Source of the DNA: Candidatus Binatia bacterium
GTDB lineage: Bacteria > Desulfobacterota > Binatia > UBA12015
Direction of reading: 5' to 3'
Assembly: GCA_029243485.1 (NCBI GenBank)
Contig: JAQWRY010000007.1
Coordinates: 124,001-188,000, forward strand
Length of the DNA stretch: 64,000 nucleotides
Positions 9,691-21,549 of this stretch are shown in pieces. The first letter of the stretch is position 1. Each line of letters starts with the position of its first letter. The notes under the pieces were generated by a model. That model ran no database searches. It was not told where the DNA came from and saw nothing but the letters and a program-made list of their open reading frames with translations. A program made the translations under genes and the position numbers.

Positions 9691-10821
9691 TTGCCGCGGA
9701 TCGGGCTCGATGCTCGGATGCTCCACAACGGTGGCATTGGGCGATATATCGGAGAGTTGCTCGAAGCCTATCCGGGTCTCGTGCGGAACGAGGAGATCGT
9801 CGTGTTCGCGCACCCACGCGACCATGTCGAAGTACGGCGGCGGGCACCCGGCATCGAGATCGTTCCGGTCACGGCCCCGATCTACTCCCTGCGAGAACAC
9901 GTAGAGGTCGCGTGGCAGGTGCGTCGCGCGGAGTTGGATCTCCTGCACGTTCCCCACTATGTCCCACCGCTCGGAGTGAACTGCGCGATGGTCGTGACGA
10001 TCCACGACCTGATCCACATGCAGTTCCCGCGGTCGCGGATCCACTCGTTTTACTGCCGGCGGATGATGGCCGAGGTTCGCAGGCGGGTGGCTCTGGTCCT
10101 GACCCCGTCTCTGGCCGTGGCCCACGACGTCGAAGAGTTCGGCGGGATTGAGCCCGACCGGATCCGGGTCGTCTACAACGGCGTCTCGCCGGGTTGGGGA
10201 GCCCCGAATTCCGGCCCCGAGGTGGACGCGTTCCTGCGGCGCCTGCGACTCGAGCCCCCCTACGTTCTGAATGTGACCAATGGGCTGCCTCATAAGGGCC
10301 TGCGAACCCTGCTCGCGGCGTTTCGGGACCTGCTCCCGGAGGCGGTCCGGGCCGATCCGCGGGGACTGCGGCTCGTCCTGGCTGGGCAGGGCTCCGATCG
10401 CCCCGAAGTACGGGAGGAAATCGCGGAGTGCGGGCTCCCGCCCGACACGGTCCTGCCCCTCGGCGGCCTGTCCGAACGAGAGATGCGCTTGGCCTATGCT
10501 TCCGCCACGGCAGTCGTTGTGGCCTCGGAACATGAGGGGTTTGGCCTCCCGGCCCTGGAGGGCATGGCCGCCGGCGTGCCGGTGGTTGCCTCGGATGCCG
10601 GGGGACTCCCCGAGGTGGTCGGCGACGCCGGCCTCCTGTTTCCCTCAGGATCGGTTGCCCACCTGCGAGAGGCGCTCTATACAGTAGCCTTCGAGCTCCA
10701 GGGGGATGAGCGCGAAGAGCTGGTGCAATGTGGATGGGACCAAGCCGACCGATTCACATGGGAAGGCACCGCCCGAGCAACGCTGGCCGCCTATGAGCGC
10801 GCACTCGCGAGCGTGACGTGA
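9691..10821 (+). CDS. Family 4-type glycosyltransferase (GT-B fold)
   Basis: This is a 376-residue cytoplasmic or membrane-associated glycosyltransferase. It starts at TTG three bases after the previous stop; RIGLDARMLHNGGIGRY is the typical N-terminus of the wcaI/pimB-like GT-B group. The C-terminal donor domain contains SEHEGFGLPALEGMAAG near residue 285, with the E-x7-E pattern that binds the nucleotide sugar. It probably adds a sugar to a lipid-linked intermediate made by its neighbours; specificity is unknown. Confidence 0.87.
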   Translation: MPRIGLDARMLHNGGIGRYIGELLEAYPGLVRNEEIVVFAHPRDHVEVRRRAPGIEIVPVTAPIYSLREHVEVAWQVRRAELDLLHVPHYVPPLGVNCAMVVTIHDLIHMQFPRSRIHSFYCRRMMAEVRRRVALVLTPSLAVAHDVEEFGGIEPDRIRVVYNGVSPGWGAPNSGPEVDAFLRRLRLEPPYVLNVTNGLPHKGLRTLLAAFRDLLPEAVRADPRGLRLVLAGQGSDRPEVREEIAECGLPPDTVLPLGGLSEREMRLAYASATAVVVASEHEGFGLPALEGMAAGVPVVASDAGGLPEVVGDAGLLFPSGSVAHLREALYTVAFELQGDEREELVQCGWDQADRFTWEGTARATLAAYERALASVT

Positions 10822-10831
10822 ACCAGACACG

Positions 10832-12301
10832 GTGGCAACAGGGAGCCCGCGGCATCCGCCGCGCGATCGGGCCTCGGGGACGGTTCTGCCCGTGCTGAAA
10901 GAGCGTCGACAGCTGTTCAGCGGGCTCTTCGTGGGTGCTGATCTGCTCATGATCGGTCTCTCCTTCGTGGTCGCTTACGCCCTGCGCTTCTACGTCCCGC
11001 TCGTGCCGGTGACCAAGGGAGTTCCGCCCGCCGAGAACTACCTCGCCTTGTTGCCTGTCGTCTTCGCGATCTGGGGGCTCGTCTTCCAGGCGCACGGTCT
11101 CTACGACCCAATGCGCGGAGCGAGCGAATCGTCTGAGCGTCGTCTGATCATCCGGGCGTCGTCTCTTGCAATGTTGATCTTCACCGCGGTGAGTTTCCTC
11201 GGGATCGAGAAGGCTTTCTCGCTCTCGAGGCTAACGCTGCTGTTTTTCTACGTCTTGGTGACCGGAGCGGTCGTGCTCGAGCGTGCAGCCCTGCGCGAAG
11301 TTCTGCGGGAGGCGCGCCGGTGTGGATACAACCTGCGCCACGTCCTGATCGTGGGGGACGGCGAGTTGGGCCGCGCCGTCCAGGAGCGGATGGTCCGTCA
11401 TCCGGAGTTCGGGCTCAAGGTAAGGGGGTTCCTGGCCGAAGATCATCTGAGGGTCGGTGGGTTCGTGGGCTCGACCCCGATCTGCGGACAATGGGACGAG
11501 TTGGAGGAGATCGTAGAGCGAGACGACATCGATCAGGTGGTGTTTGCGATCCCGTTCGAGTCCCTGCCGGAGTTGGGCGGACTGATCAAGAAACTCGACG
11601 AGGCCGCCGTGGACGTCAAGGTGGTTCCGGACGTCGATCGCTTCGTGAGCTTGCGGAGCGGCATCGAGGAGTTCGGTGGTCTTCCGCTGATCTCGTTGCG
11701 TGCGACGCCGCTCATGGGTTGGAGTCGGGTGGCGAAGAGAGCGATGGACTTCTGCCTCGCGGTGATGGTGTTGGTTCTCTTATCGCCGTTCCTCCTTCTG
11801 ATCGCGGCGGCCGTGAGGCTGTCGACGCCCGGCCCGGCCTTGTTCGCGCAGGATCGGATGGGTTTGGACGGACGCGTCTTCCGGGTTTGGAAGTTCCGCA
11901 CGATGGGGGTGGACGCGGAGGCCGACACTGGCCCCGTCTGGGCGACGGAGAACGACCCGAGGCGGACGACGGTGGGACGCGTTCTGCGACGCTTCTCCCT
12001 CGACGAGCTGCCACAGCTTTTGAACGTGCTTCGTGGCGAGATGAGCCTGGTTGGCCCCCGCCCGGAACGGCCCGTGTTCATCGAGGACTTCCGCTCTCGC
12101 GTTCCGAAGTACATGCTTCGCCACATGGTTCAGGCCGGAATGACCGGCTGGGCTCAGGTGAATGGCTGGCGCGGAAACACATCGATCGAGCAGCGGATCG
12201 AACACGACTTGTATTACATCGAGAACTGGTCGCTGCGCCTGGATCTGAAGATTCTGGTGCTGACCTTCGTACGCGGGTTCGCTGGCAAGAACGCGTACTG
12301 A
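10832..12301 (+). CDS. Undecaprenyl-phosphate sugar-1-phosphate transferase (WbaP/WcaJ family)
   Basis: This 489-residue polyprenyl glycosylphosphotransferase starts polysaccharide repeat-unit synthesis by moving a sugar phosphate onto undecaprenyl phosphate. Four to five N-terminal membrane helices are followed by a Rossmann-like CoA-binding-type domain (HVLIVGDGELG near residue 170). The C-terminal bacterial sugar-transferase domain starts near residue 290 and shows WKFRTM, LDELPQLLNVLRGEMSLVGPRPE and GMTGWAQVNGWRG. The start may be GTG at 10832 or GTG at 10892; the latter begins directly at LKERRQLF. Likely membrane partners are the surrounding glycosyltransferases. Confidence 0.93.
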   Translation: MATGSPRHPPRDRASGTVLPVLKERRQLFSGLFVGADLLMIGLSFVVAYALRFYVPLVPVTKGVPPAENYLALLPVVFAIWGLVFQAHGLYDPMRGASESSERRLIIRASSLAMLIFTAVSFLGIEKAFSLSRLTLLFFYVLVTGAVVLERAALREVLREARRCGYNLRHVLIVGDGELGRAVQERMVRHPEFGLKVRGFLAEDHLRVGGFVGSTPICGQWDELEEIVERDDIDQVVFAIPFESLPELGGLIKKLDEAAVDVKVVPDVDRFVSLRSGIEEFGGLPLISLRATPLMGWSRVAKRAMDFCLAVMVLVLLSPFLLLIAAAVRLSTPGPALFAQDRMGLDGRVFRVWKFRTMGVDAEADTGPVWATENDPRRTTVGRVLRRFSLDELPQLLNVLRGEMSLVGPRPERPVFIEDFRSRVPKYMLRHMVQAGMTGWAQVNGWRGNTSIEQRIEHDLYYIENWSLRLDLKILVLTFVRGFAGKNAY

Positions 12302-12371
12302 GCGAGGCGGCGGACACCCCGCCGATCAAGCTTCCCCCTGACGGCGGCATTGCCCGCTGGGAGATTCGTGA

Positions 12372-13691
12372 ATGAGGATCTGTGTAGTTGGGACCGGCTA
12401 TGTCGGTCTCGTGGCAGGAACATGCTTCGCCGAGTGCGGCAACGACGTCATCTGTGTGGACGTGGTGCCCGAGAAGATCGCTGCGCTCGAGCGGTGTGAG
12501 ATCCCGATCTATGAGCCGGGGCTCGAAGAACTCGTCCGTCGAAACAGCGAGGAGCATCGCCTCTCGTTCACGATCGATCTGAAGACGGCTGTCCAAGCGT
12601 CGGAGATCTGCATCATCGCGGTGGGTACCCCGATGGGTCGTTCCGGGGCCGCGGACCTGTCCGCGGTGATGGCCGTTGCGAAGTCGATGGCCGAGGCTGC
12701 GAACGGCGACAAGGTCGTTGTGATCAAGAGCACGGTTCCCGTGGGTACTGCCGACCGGGTGCGTCGCGTTCTCGAAGAGAACACGAGCCACTCGATGGAA
12801 GTCGTTTCGAATCCCGAGTTTATGAAGGAAGGCGCAGCGATCGACGACTTCATGAAGCCCGACCGTGTCGTCATCGGTGGGCGCGACGAAGCCGCTCTCG
12901 GAAGACTGAAGGAGCTCTATTCTCCGCTCGTTCGCACGGACAATCCGATCCTTTCGATGGACAATCGCTCCGCCGAGATGACGAAGTACGCGGCCAACGC
13001 GCTGCTCGCGACGCGAATCTCGTTCGTGAACGAAATGGCGAACCTCTGTGAAAAGGTTGGCGCGGATGTCGGGATGGTTCGCCGAGGCATCGGTCACGAT
13101 CGCCGGATTGGTCATCACTTCCTGTTTCCGGGTGTCGGGTACGGGGGGAGTTGTTTCCCAAAGGACGTCCAGGCGGTCATCAGCACCGCGCAGGACTACC
13201 AGATCGACTTCACGCTGCTTCGGGCCGTGGAGGACGTGAACGATCGTCAGAAGCGGCTTCTGGTCGGCAAGGTTCTCGACCACTTCGGTGGCGACGTGAC
13301 CGGCAAGCGCTTCGCGATCTGGGGATTGGCGTTCAAGCCTCGGACCGACGACATGCGCGAGGCGCCTGCGGTCATCATCATCGAGCGCCTGCTCGCCGCG
13401 GGAGCGGAGATCGCCGTTCACGATCCGGAGGCCATGGACGAAGCGAAGAAGATGTTTGGAGATCGGCTGACGTATCACCGGCTGAACTACGATGCGCTGG
13501 AGGGCGCGGACGCACTGATAATCGTGACGGAGTGGAATGAGTTCCGGCGTCCCGACTTTGCCCGTATGAAGAAGGCTCTTGCTTCCCCGGTCGTGTTTGA
13601 CGGGCGGAACATTTACGAGCCGGACCAGATGGCGGAGCAGGGCTTCACGTATCACTCGGTGGGCCGCTCTGCGGTTTCCGCTGAGGCCTGA
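12372..13691 (+). CDS. ugd: UDP-glucose 6-dehydrogenase
   Basis: The 439-residue enzyme oxidises UDP-glucose to UDP-glucuronate with NAD. The N-terminus [20 protein letters not shown] is the NAD-binding fold. EGAAIDDF near residue 155 and the catalytic cysteine Cys261 in [13 protein letters not shown] are intact, and the C-terminal half binds the nucleotide. The next two genes decarboxylate or epimerise nucleotide sugars, so the three together plausibly make UDP-GlcA and UDP-xylose for the polysaccharide. A 70-base gap separates it from the sugar transferase. Confidence 0.94.
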   Translation: MRICVVGTGYVGLVAGTCFAECGNDVICVDVVPEKIAALERCEIPIYEPGLEELVRRNSEEHRLSFTIDLKTAVQASEICIIAVGTPMGRSGAADLSAVMAVAKSMAEAANGDKVVVIKSTVPVGTADRVRRVLEENTSHSMEVVSNPEFMKEGAAIDDFMKPDRVVIGGRDEAALGRLKELYSPLVRTDNPILSMDNRSAEMTKYAANALLATRISFVNEMANLCEKVGADVGMVRRGIGHDRRIGHHFLFPGVGYGGSCFPKDVQAVISTAQDYQIDFTLLRAVEDVNDRQKRLLVGKVLDHFGGDVTGKRFAIWGLAFKPRTDDMREAPAVIIIERLLAAGAEIAVHDPEAMDEAKKMFGDRLTYHRLNYDALEGADALIIVTEWNEFRRPDFARMKKALASPVVFDGRNIYEPDQMAEQGFTYHSVGRSAVSAEA

Positions 13692-13696
13692 ACCAA

Positions 13697-14656
13697 ATGA
13701 GAATCCTGATTACGGGCGGCGCCGGCTTCATCGGGTCGCACCTCGCGGATCGGCTGTTGGCCGAGGGACATTCCGTCATCGCGATCGACAACCTGGCGAC
13801 CGGCCATCCGCGGAACATCGAACACCTGGCAGGCAACGAACAGTTCCGTTTCATCAAGCATGACGTCGTCGACTATCTCTACGTCGAGGGTGAGCTCGAC
13901 GTCGTGTTGCACCTGGCTTCGCTGCCCAGTCCTGTGGACTACCTGAAGAAGCCGATCCCGACGCTGAAGGTCGGGGCGCTGGGGACGCACAAGGCGTTGG
14001 GCCTAGCGAGGGCCAAGGGCGCGCTGTTCATGCTCGCGTCGACGTCGGAGGTCTACGGAGATCCGCTCGTCCATCCGCAGCCCGAGGACTACTGGGGGAA
14101 CGTGAATCCGGTCGGCCCGCGCGGCGTCTACGACGAGTCGAAGCGCTTCGCCGAGGCCATCACGATGGCCTATCACCGCTACCACGGGCTCGACACGCGT
14201 ATCTTCCGGATCTTCAATACCTACGGTCCGCGGATGCGGCCCGACGACGGGCGTGTGGTGACCAACTTTATTGCGCAGGCGCTGCGCGGGGAGGCCCTCA
14301 CGATCTATGATGACGGGTCCCGCACGCGGAGCTTCTGCTACGTGAGCGACCTCGTCGATGGGATCCTGCGGCTGCTCGCGTGCGATGAAGCCGAGCCGGT
14401 GAATCTCGGGAACCCGAATGAGATGACGATCCTCGAGTTCGCGCAGACGGTCCAGAAGCTGACCGGCGGCGGCTCGGAGTTGATCCATGTGACCCCCACC
14501 GACGAACGCACGAAGGATGATCCTCAGGTTCGGCGGCCCGACATCGGGCGTGCCATGGAACGCTTGGGGTGGTCTCCCCAGGTCGCTCTCGAAGACGGGC
14601 TGAGCAAGACGGTCGACTACTTCCGCGAATTGCTCTCGCGCGATCGATCGAACTGA
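13697..14656 (+). CDS. UDP-glucuronate decarboxylase (UDP-xylose synthase type)
   Basis: This 319-residue SDR most resembles UXS enzymes, which convert UDP-GlcA to UDP-xylose. [11 protein letters not shown] is at the N-terminus, [14 protein letters not shown] near residue 115, the YDESKRFAE catalytic YxxxK near residue 145, and IFNTYGPRM near residue 175. The sequence [20 protein letters not shown] is the signature that separates UXS from ordinary epimerases. It starts five bases after ugd, whose product is its substrate. Confidence 0.88.
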   Translation: MRILITGGAGFIGSHLADRLLAEGHSVIAIDNLATGHPRNIEHLAGNEQFRFIKHDVVDYLYVEGELDVVLHLASLPSPVDYLKKPIPTLKVGALGTHKALGLARAKGALFMLASTSEVYGDPLVHPQPEDYWGNVNPVGPRGVYDESKRFAEAITMAYHRYHGLDTRIFRIFNTYGPRMRPDDGRVVTNFIAQALRGEALTIYDDGSRTRSFCYVSDLVDGILRLLACDEAEPVNLGNPNEMTILEFAQTVQKLTGGGSELIHVTPTDERTKDDPQVRRPDIGRAMERLGWSPQVALEDGLSKTVDYFRELLSRDRSN

Positions 14657-14687
14657 CGCGGTGGCGTCCGCGGGCGCGGGGGGCGGA

Positions 14688-15614
14688 ATGAAGATCCTGG
14701 TAACGGGCGGAGCTGGGTTCATTGGATCGAACGTGTCGGACGCGTTGATTGCCGAGGGCAACGACGTCGTCGTGGTGGACGATCTGTCGGGCGGCAAACG
14801 TCATCAGGTTCCGGACGCGGCGACGTTCCATCAAGTGGACGTACGTGATGCGGCGGGCATTCGTGAGGTCTTTGCGAAGGAGAGGCCCGAGGTCCTCGTG
14901 CACCATGCCGCGCAGATGGACGTGCGACGCTCGGTGGCCGATCCGCCCTTCGACGCGCAAGTGAACGTTGTCGGTCTGCTGAACCTTCTCGAAGCCGGGA
15001 GGGGGAATGGGCTGCGTCGCGTGCTCTTCGCTTCGTCGGGTGGGGCGGGCTATGGCGAGCAAGACGAGTTTCCCGCTCCCGAGACGCACGAGATCGCGCC
15101 CGTGAGTCCGTACGGCGTGAGCAAGATGGCAAGTGAGCTCTATCTCTCGTGCTACAAGGCGATGTACGGCCTGGAGTACGCGGCGATGCGCTACGCGAAC
15201 GTCTACGGGCCCCGTCAGGATCCGCATGGCGAAGCCGGCGTCGTGGCGATCTTCACGCAGCGCGTACTCGCGGGAGAGTCCTCGACGATCAATGGCGACG
15301 GGAAGCAGACCCGTGACTACGTGTTCGTCAGTGACATCGTCCGTGGGAACGTGTTGCTCAGCAAGAGCAACTGGTCCGGCTCGGTCAACTTCGGAACGGG
15401 AATCGAGACCGACGTGAATCAGCTCTACGCGGGGATCTGCGAGGCGTGTGGCAAGGACCTCCCTGCCGAGCACGGGGCCGCCAAGCCCGGGGAGCAGAGC
15501 CGTAGTGCGATTTCCCCGAAACTTGCGGGCGAGGTGCTCTCTTGGCGCCCCGAGACGTCGCTCCCAGACGGGCTCCGGCAGACGGCGGAGTTCTTCCGAA
15601 ATCGAGACGCCTGA
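14688..15614 (+). CDS. UDP-glucose 4-epimerase-like NAD-dependent epimerase
   Basis: This is a 308-residue extended SDR. I take the ATG at 14688, which has a GGGGGGCGGA ribosome binding site just before it and begins [15 protein letters not shown]. The catalytic YxxxK is in SPYGVSKMASELY and the FASSGGAGYGEQ loop carries the serine. It is shorter than Gram-negative GalE and closer to the GalE-like proteins of polysaccharide loci. Substrate could be UDP-glucose, UDP-xylose or a UDP-uronate; it is not decidable from sequence. Confidence 0.85.
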   Translation: MKILVTGGAGFIGSNVSDALIAEGNDVVVVDDLSGGKRHQVPDAATFHQVDVRDAAGIREVFAKERPEVLVHHAAQMDVRRSVADPPFDAQVNVVGLLNLLEAGRGNGLRRVLFASSGGAGYGEQDEFPAPETHEIAPVSPYGVSKMASELYLSCYKAMYGLEYAAMRYANVYGPRQDPHGEAGVVAIFTQRVLAGESSTINGDGKQTRDYVFVSDIVRGNVLLSKSNWSGSVNFGTGIETDVNQLYAGICEACGKDLPAEHGAAKPGEQSRSAISPKLAGEVLSWRPETSLPDGLRQTAEFFRNRDA

Positions 15615-15683
15615 GATGCCGCTCGGCTCTCGCGGGAGGGGTCGGGCGCACGGCGGGCTCGTCTGGTAAGGATTTCGGTTTCG

Positions 15684-17479
<1,796 letters not shown>

Positions 17480-17483
<4 letters not shown>

Positions 17484-18142
17484 GCGCGTCCGGCTCGGGC
17501 AAGCGCAAGGGCGCCCAGGCCCCGGAGGCGTCCGGACCGAAGGTGAAGTCGACCTTTCGCGAGTACGCCGAGGCACTGATCGTCGCCCTGGCGCTGGCCC
17601 TGTTCATCCGGACCTTTTTCGTCCAGGCCTTCAAGATCCCCTCGGGGTCCATGCTTCCGACCCTCCAGATCGGCGACCACCTCCTGGTCAACAAGCTCCT
17701 GTACGGGATTCGGGTCCCGGTCATCGGAACCCGATTCCTGAGCTTTTTTGAACCGGAAGAGGGGGATATCATCGTCTTCGTCTACCCGGAGGACCGCGAC
17801 AAGGACTTCATCAAGCGAATCGTGGGAGCGCCGGGCGACGTCATCGAGATTCGACAAAAGCAGCTATACCGGAACGGAAAAGCGGTCGATAGATCCGACG
17901 AACCCTATGCCCAGTATACGAAGGGGGTGGAACCCGGTGTCCGAGACAACTTCGGCCCGGTTACGGTGCCCGAAGGGCACGTTTTCGTCATGGGCGACAA
18001 TCGCGATCATAGCTTCGACTCGCGGTTTTGGGGCTTCGTCCCGTTTGAGGACATCAAGGGTAAGGCATTCATCATCTATTGGTCATGGAACGGCGAGGAG
18101 ACCTGGGTACGCTTTGAGCGCCTGGGTAGCCTGGTTCGCTGA
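17480..18142 (+). CDS. lepB: Signal peptidase I
   Basis: This 220-residue inner-membrane serine protease removes signal peptides from exported proteins. It starts with TTG overlapping the lepA stop. A Lys/Ser/Pro-rich cytoplasmic tail of about 25 residues precedes one membrane helix ([17 protein letters not shown]). The nucleophile Ser57 lies in [10 protein letters not shown] and the general base Lys112 in [11 protein letters not shown]. The [14 protein letters not shown] box is complete. The close pairing with lepA is widely conserved. Confidence 0.97.
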
Positions 18143-18196
18143 ACGTGCGCCGGCCGAGCGGGATTTCATCCGCGAACGGAATTGCGGGAGGACGAA

Positions 18197-19549
18197 ATGC
18201 AGCTGAGTGAAAAGCTAACGTCGCGAAGTGCGAAGGTCGCAGTCATCGGCCTGGGGTATGTCGGGCTTCCCCTGACGATGGAAATGGCCGAAGCCGGCTT
18301 CACCGTGGTGGGCATCGATGCCGACCCGCGTAAGGTCAAAGAGATCAACGAGGGGAACTCGTACATTCCGGACGTTCCCACTGAGGTCCTGGCCAAGCAC
18401 GTCAGCGAGGGGCGGCTCTCGGCGACGACCGACCCTTCGGCGCTTGCCGACGTCGACACGATCAGCATCTGTGTTCCGACGCCGCTGTCCAAGACCAAGG
18501 ACCCCGACGTCTCGTACATCCTCGACGCCGTCGCCTCGATCAAGAAGCACCTCCGAGCGGGCCAACTCATCGTCCTCGAGAGCACGACGTATCCGGGTAC
18601 GACGGACGAGCTGATCCGCGCAGAGCTCGAAAACGATCAGCTGAGGGCTGGTCGCGAGTTCTACCTCGCGTTCTCGCCCGAGCGCATCGACCCAGGCAAC
18701 AAGACGCACGGCACGCGCAACACGCCGAAGGTCGTCGGTGGGATCACGCCGCGCTGCACCGAACTCGCAGTGGCGCTGTACTCGCAGTTCATCGAGACGG
18801 TCGTTCCGGTTTCGTCGGCGCGCACCGCCGAGATGGTGAAGCTTCTCGAGAACACGTTCCGCAGTGTGAACATCGCCCTGGTGAACGAACTCGCGTCGAT
18901 GTGCGACGTCCTCCGCGTGGATGCCTACGAGGTCATCGACGCCGCGGCCACGAAGCCGTTCGGATTCCTTCCGTTCTACCCGGGACCCGGTCTGGGCGGT
19001 CACTGCATTCCGATCGATCCGCACTACCTCGCCTGGAAGCTGAAGGCGCACGACTTCACGGCCCGCTTCATTGCGCTCGCCGCAGAGGTTAATCAGCAGA
19101 TGCCTCAGCTCGTGGTCGAGAAGGTCACGGCCGGCCTCAATCATCACGGCCGATCGGTAAAGGGCTCCCGGATTCTCGCGCTCGGTGTCGCTTACAAGAA
19201 GGACGTGAGCGACATGCGTGAGTCGCCGGCCCTCTCTGTCATCAAGCTGCTCGAGGACCGTGGCGCGCGTGTGAGCTATCACGATCCGTACGTCCCAGAG
19301 CTGGTGTTGGAGTCGGGTTCGATGGCCTGCGTACCGCTCTCGGAGGATACGCTGCGGCTCGCGGACTGCGCCGTGATTTTGACGGACCACAACGCCTTCG
19401 ACATCCCGTGGATTACTTCGTGCTCGCGCCTCGTGGTCGACACGCGGAACGCTACGCGCGGGCTGGAAGGCCGTTTTTCCGAGCGCATTATCAAGCTCGG
19501 TGCGCCGGATCCATTCGCGAATCCGGTAAAGCTCGCCGAGTCCGCCTGA
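18197..19549 (+). CDS. UDP-N-acetyl-D-glucosamine/mannosamine 6-dehydrogenase (WbpA/TviB type)
   Basis: The 450-residue nucleotide-sugar dehydrogenase probably makes a UDP-N-acetyl-hexosaminuronate for polysaccharide. I use the ATG at 18197, with GGGAGG seven bases upstream. The NAD fold is VAVIGLGYVGLPL, CVPTPLSKTKDPD is near residue 95, and the catalytic Cys270 sits in GPGLGGHCIPIDPHYL. CVPTPL and GGHCIP favour the WbpA group over Ugd. It stands between lepB and an S1 protein, away from both polysaccharide blocks. Confidence 0.88.
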   Translation: MQLSEKLTSRSAKVAVIGLGYVGLPLTMEMAEAGFTVVGIDADPRKVKEINEGNSYIPDVPTEVLAKHVSEGRLSATTDPSALADVDTISICVPTPLSKTKDPDVSYILDAVASIKKHLRAGQLIVLESTTYPGTTDELIRAELENDQLRAGREFYLAFSPERIDPGNKTHGTRNTPKVVGGITPRCTELAVALYSQFIETVVPVSSARTAEMVKLLENTFRSVNIALVNELASMCDVLRVDAYEVIDAAATKPFGFLPFYPGPGLGGHCIPIDPHYLAWKLKAHDFTARFIALAAEVNQQMPQLVVEKVTAGLNHHGRSVKGSRILALGVAYKKDVSDMRESPALSVIKLLEDRGARVSYHDPYVPELVLESGSMACVPLSEDTLRLADCAVILTDHNAFDIPWITSCSRLVVDTRNATRGLEGRFSERIIKLGAPDPFANPVKLAESA

Positions 19550-19579
19550 TCGAGGGGACCAGGCTGGTAGGAGGACCGG

Positions 19580-20821
19580 ATGCCCGCAGACAAGGGTCCA
19601 ACAGAAGCAGCCGGCCCGCAGATCGTGCGGGGTCGGATTGCCGGCTTGGTAAAGGGCGGCTTCGAAGTCGAGACCGACCGCGGCCCCGGGTTCTGTTCGC
19701 TCTCGCAGATCGATGCGAGGCGGGTAACCGATGCGTCCTCCTTCCTGCATCGAGAGTTCGATTTCGCGGTCCTCGGCACGCCCGACGATTCGTCGCGGCT
19801 GAAGCTCTCTCGACGCAAACTCCTCGAGCGCGAGGCGCGTGAGCGCACGAGCGATCTGCGACGTCAGATCGTCGCCGGGGCGGTCCTGAGTGGACGCGTC
19901 TCTCGATTGACCGACTTTGGCGCCTTCATCGACCTGGGCGGCATCGAGGGAATGGTCCACGTGTCCGAGGTCTCCCATCGGCGGATCGAGAAGCCGGCGG
20001 ATGTGCTGGAGGTCGGCCAGGTGGTCGACGTTCGGGTGCTTCGCGTCGGCAACGACTCGAAGGACCAGAAGGACCAGAAGGACTCGAAGGACCAGAAGGG
20101 CGGGAAGGACCAGAAGGGCGGGAAGGGTGGGAAGGGGCGCCGAGCGGGGCGGTCCACAGGGCGGATCGGGCTCAGCATCAAAGGGGCACAGGAAGATCCG
20201 TGGACCCGCGCCGCCGATCAATTCCAGCCGTGGCAGGTGGCCGACGGTCGGATCCTGCGGGTCTCGGAGTTCGGGGCGTTCGTAGAGCTGGCTCCGGGGC
20301 TGGAGGGCTTGCTGCACGACAGCGAGCTCCCGAAGGGCGCTCTGGCTAAGCTGGAAGAGGCCTCGAAGGGCGGCGCGCTCATGGCTGTCCTGGTCCTCGA
20401 CGTGGACCTGGTACGTCACCGGATTTCGCTCGCGCCGGCGCCCGGAGGGCTGGCTGCCGGCGAGCGGGTAGAGCCGCTGCCGCTGAAGGCTGGCACGAAC
20501 GTCACCGGTCGAGTCGAAGAGGTCCAGGCCGGGGCCGTTCTTGTACGGTTGGGGCCCGGCCAACTCGGCGTGATCCCGAATGCGGAGATGGGTACGCCGC
20601 GTGGGGCGGACCACAAAGCCGAGTTCCCGCGCGGGACGGAGATCGAGGCCGAGGTCGCGCGAGTCGAAGCCGGCGGGCGGCGCGCGCGCCTTTCGCGCAA
20701 GCGGGCCCAACGCCGGGAAGAGCAGGAGGAGATCGCGCGCCACTCTCAGAGTCAGTCCATCGAGAGTCTTTCCACGTTTGGCGACCTGCTGCAGAGCGCC
20801 CGGGCCAAGAAGGGGAGTTGA
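19580..20821 (+). CDS. S1 RNA-binding domain protein (ribosomal S1-like) with lysine-rich insert
   Basis: This 413-residue protein appears to hold about four S1/OB RNA-binding modules: residues about 15-80, 95-205, 215-290 and 300-380. GRVSRLTDFGAFIDLGGIEGMVHVSEVS is the clearest S1 core (residues about 100-130). The second module is interrupted at residues about 158-187 by a low-complexity run of Lys-Asp-Gln-Lys and Lys-Gly-Gly repeats, after which its last strand (RIGLSIKG) resumes. The C-terminal third ends in a charged Arg/Glu helix. It may be an S1 paralogue in RNA binding or translation; full-length S1 has six modules, so this is not RpsA itself. Confidence 0.85.
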   Translation: MPADKGPTEAAGPQIVRGRIAGLVKGGFEVETDRGPGFCSLSQIDARRVTDASSFLHREFDFAVLGTPDDSSRLKLSRRKLLEREARERTSDLRRQIVAGAVLSGRVSRLTDFGAFIDLGGIEGMVHVSEVSHRRIEKPADVLEVGQVVDVRVLRVGNDSKDQKDQKDSKDQKGGKDQKGGKGGKGRRAGRSTGRIGLSIKGAQEDPWTRAADQFQPWQVADGRILRVSEFGAFVELAPGLEGLLHDSELPKGALAKLEEASKGGALMAVLVLDVDLVRHRISLAPAPGGLAAGERVEPLPLKAGTNVTGRVEEVQAGAVLVRLGPGQLGVIPNAEMGTPRGADHKAEFPRGTEIEAEVARVEAGGRRARLSRKRAQRREEQEEIARHSQSQSIESLSTFGDLLQSARAKKGS

Positions 20822-20837
20822 TTCCGGCTAGTCCGCG

Positions 20838-21546
<709 letters not shown>

Positions 21547-21549
21547 GGA

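Noticed and set aside
9046-10533. Minus-strand 495-codon frame opposite the two glycosyltransferases
   Set aside because: Composition is that of a codon mirror, and the plus-strand genes have clear GT motifs and start/stop overlaps.
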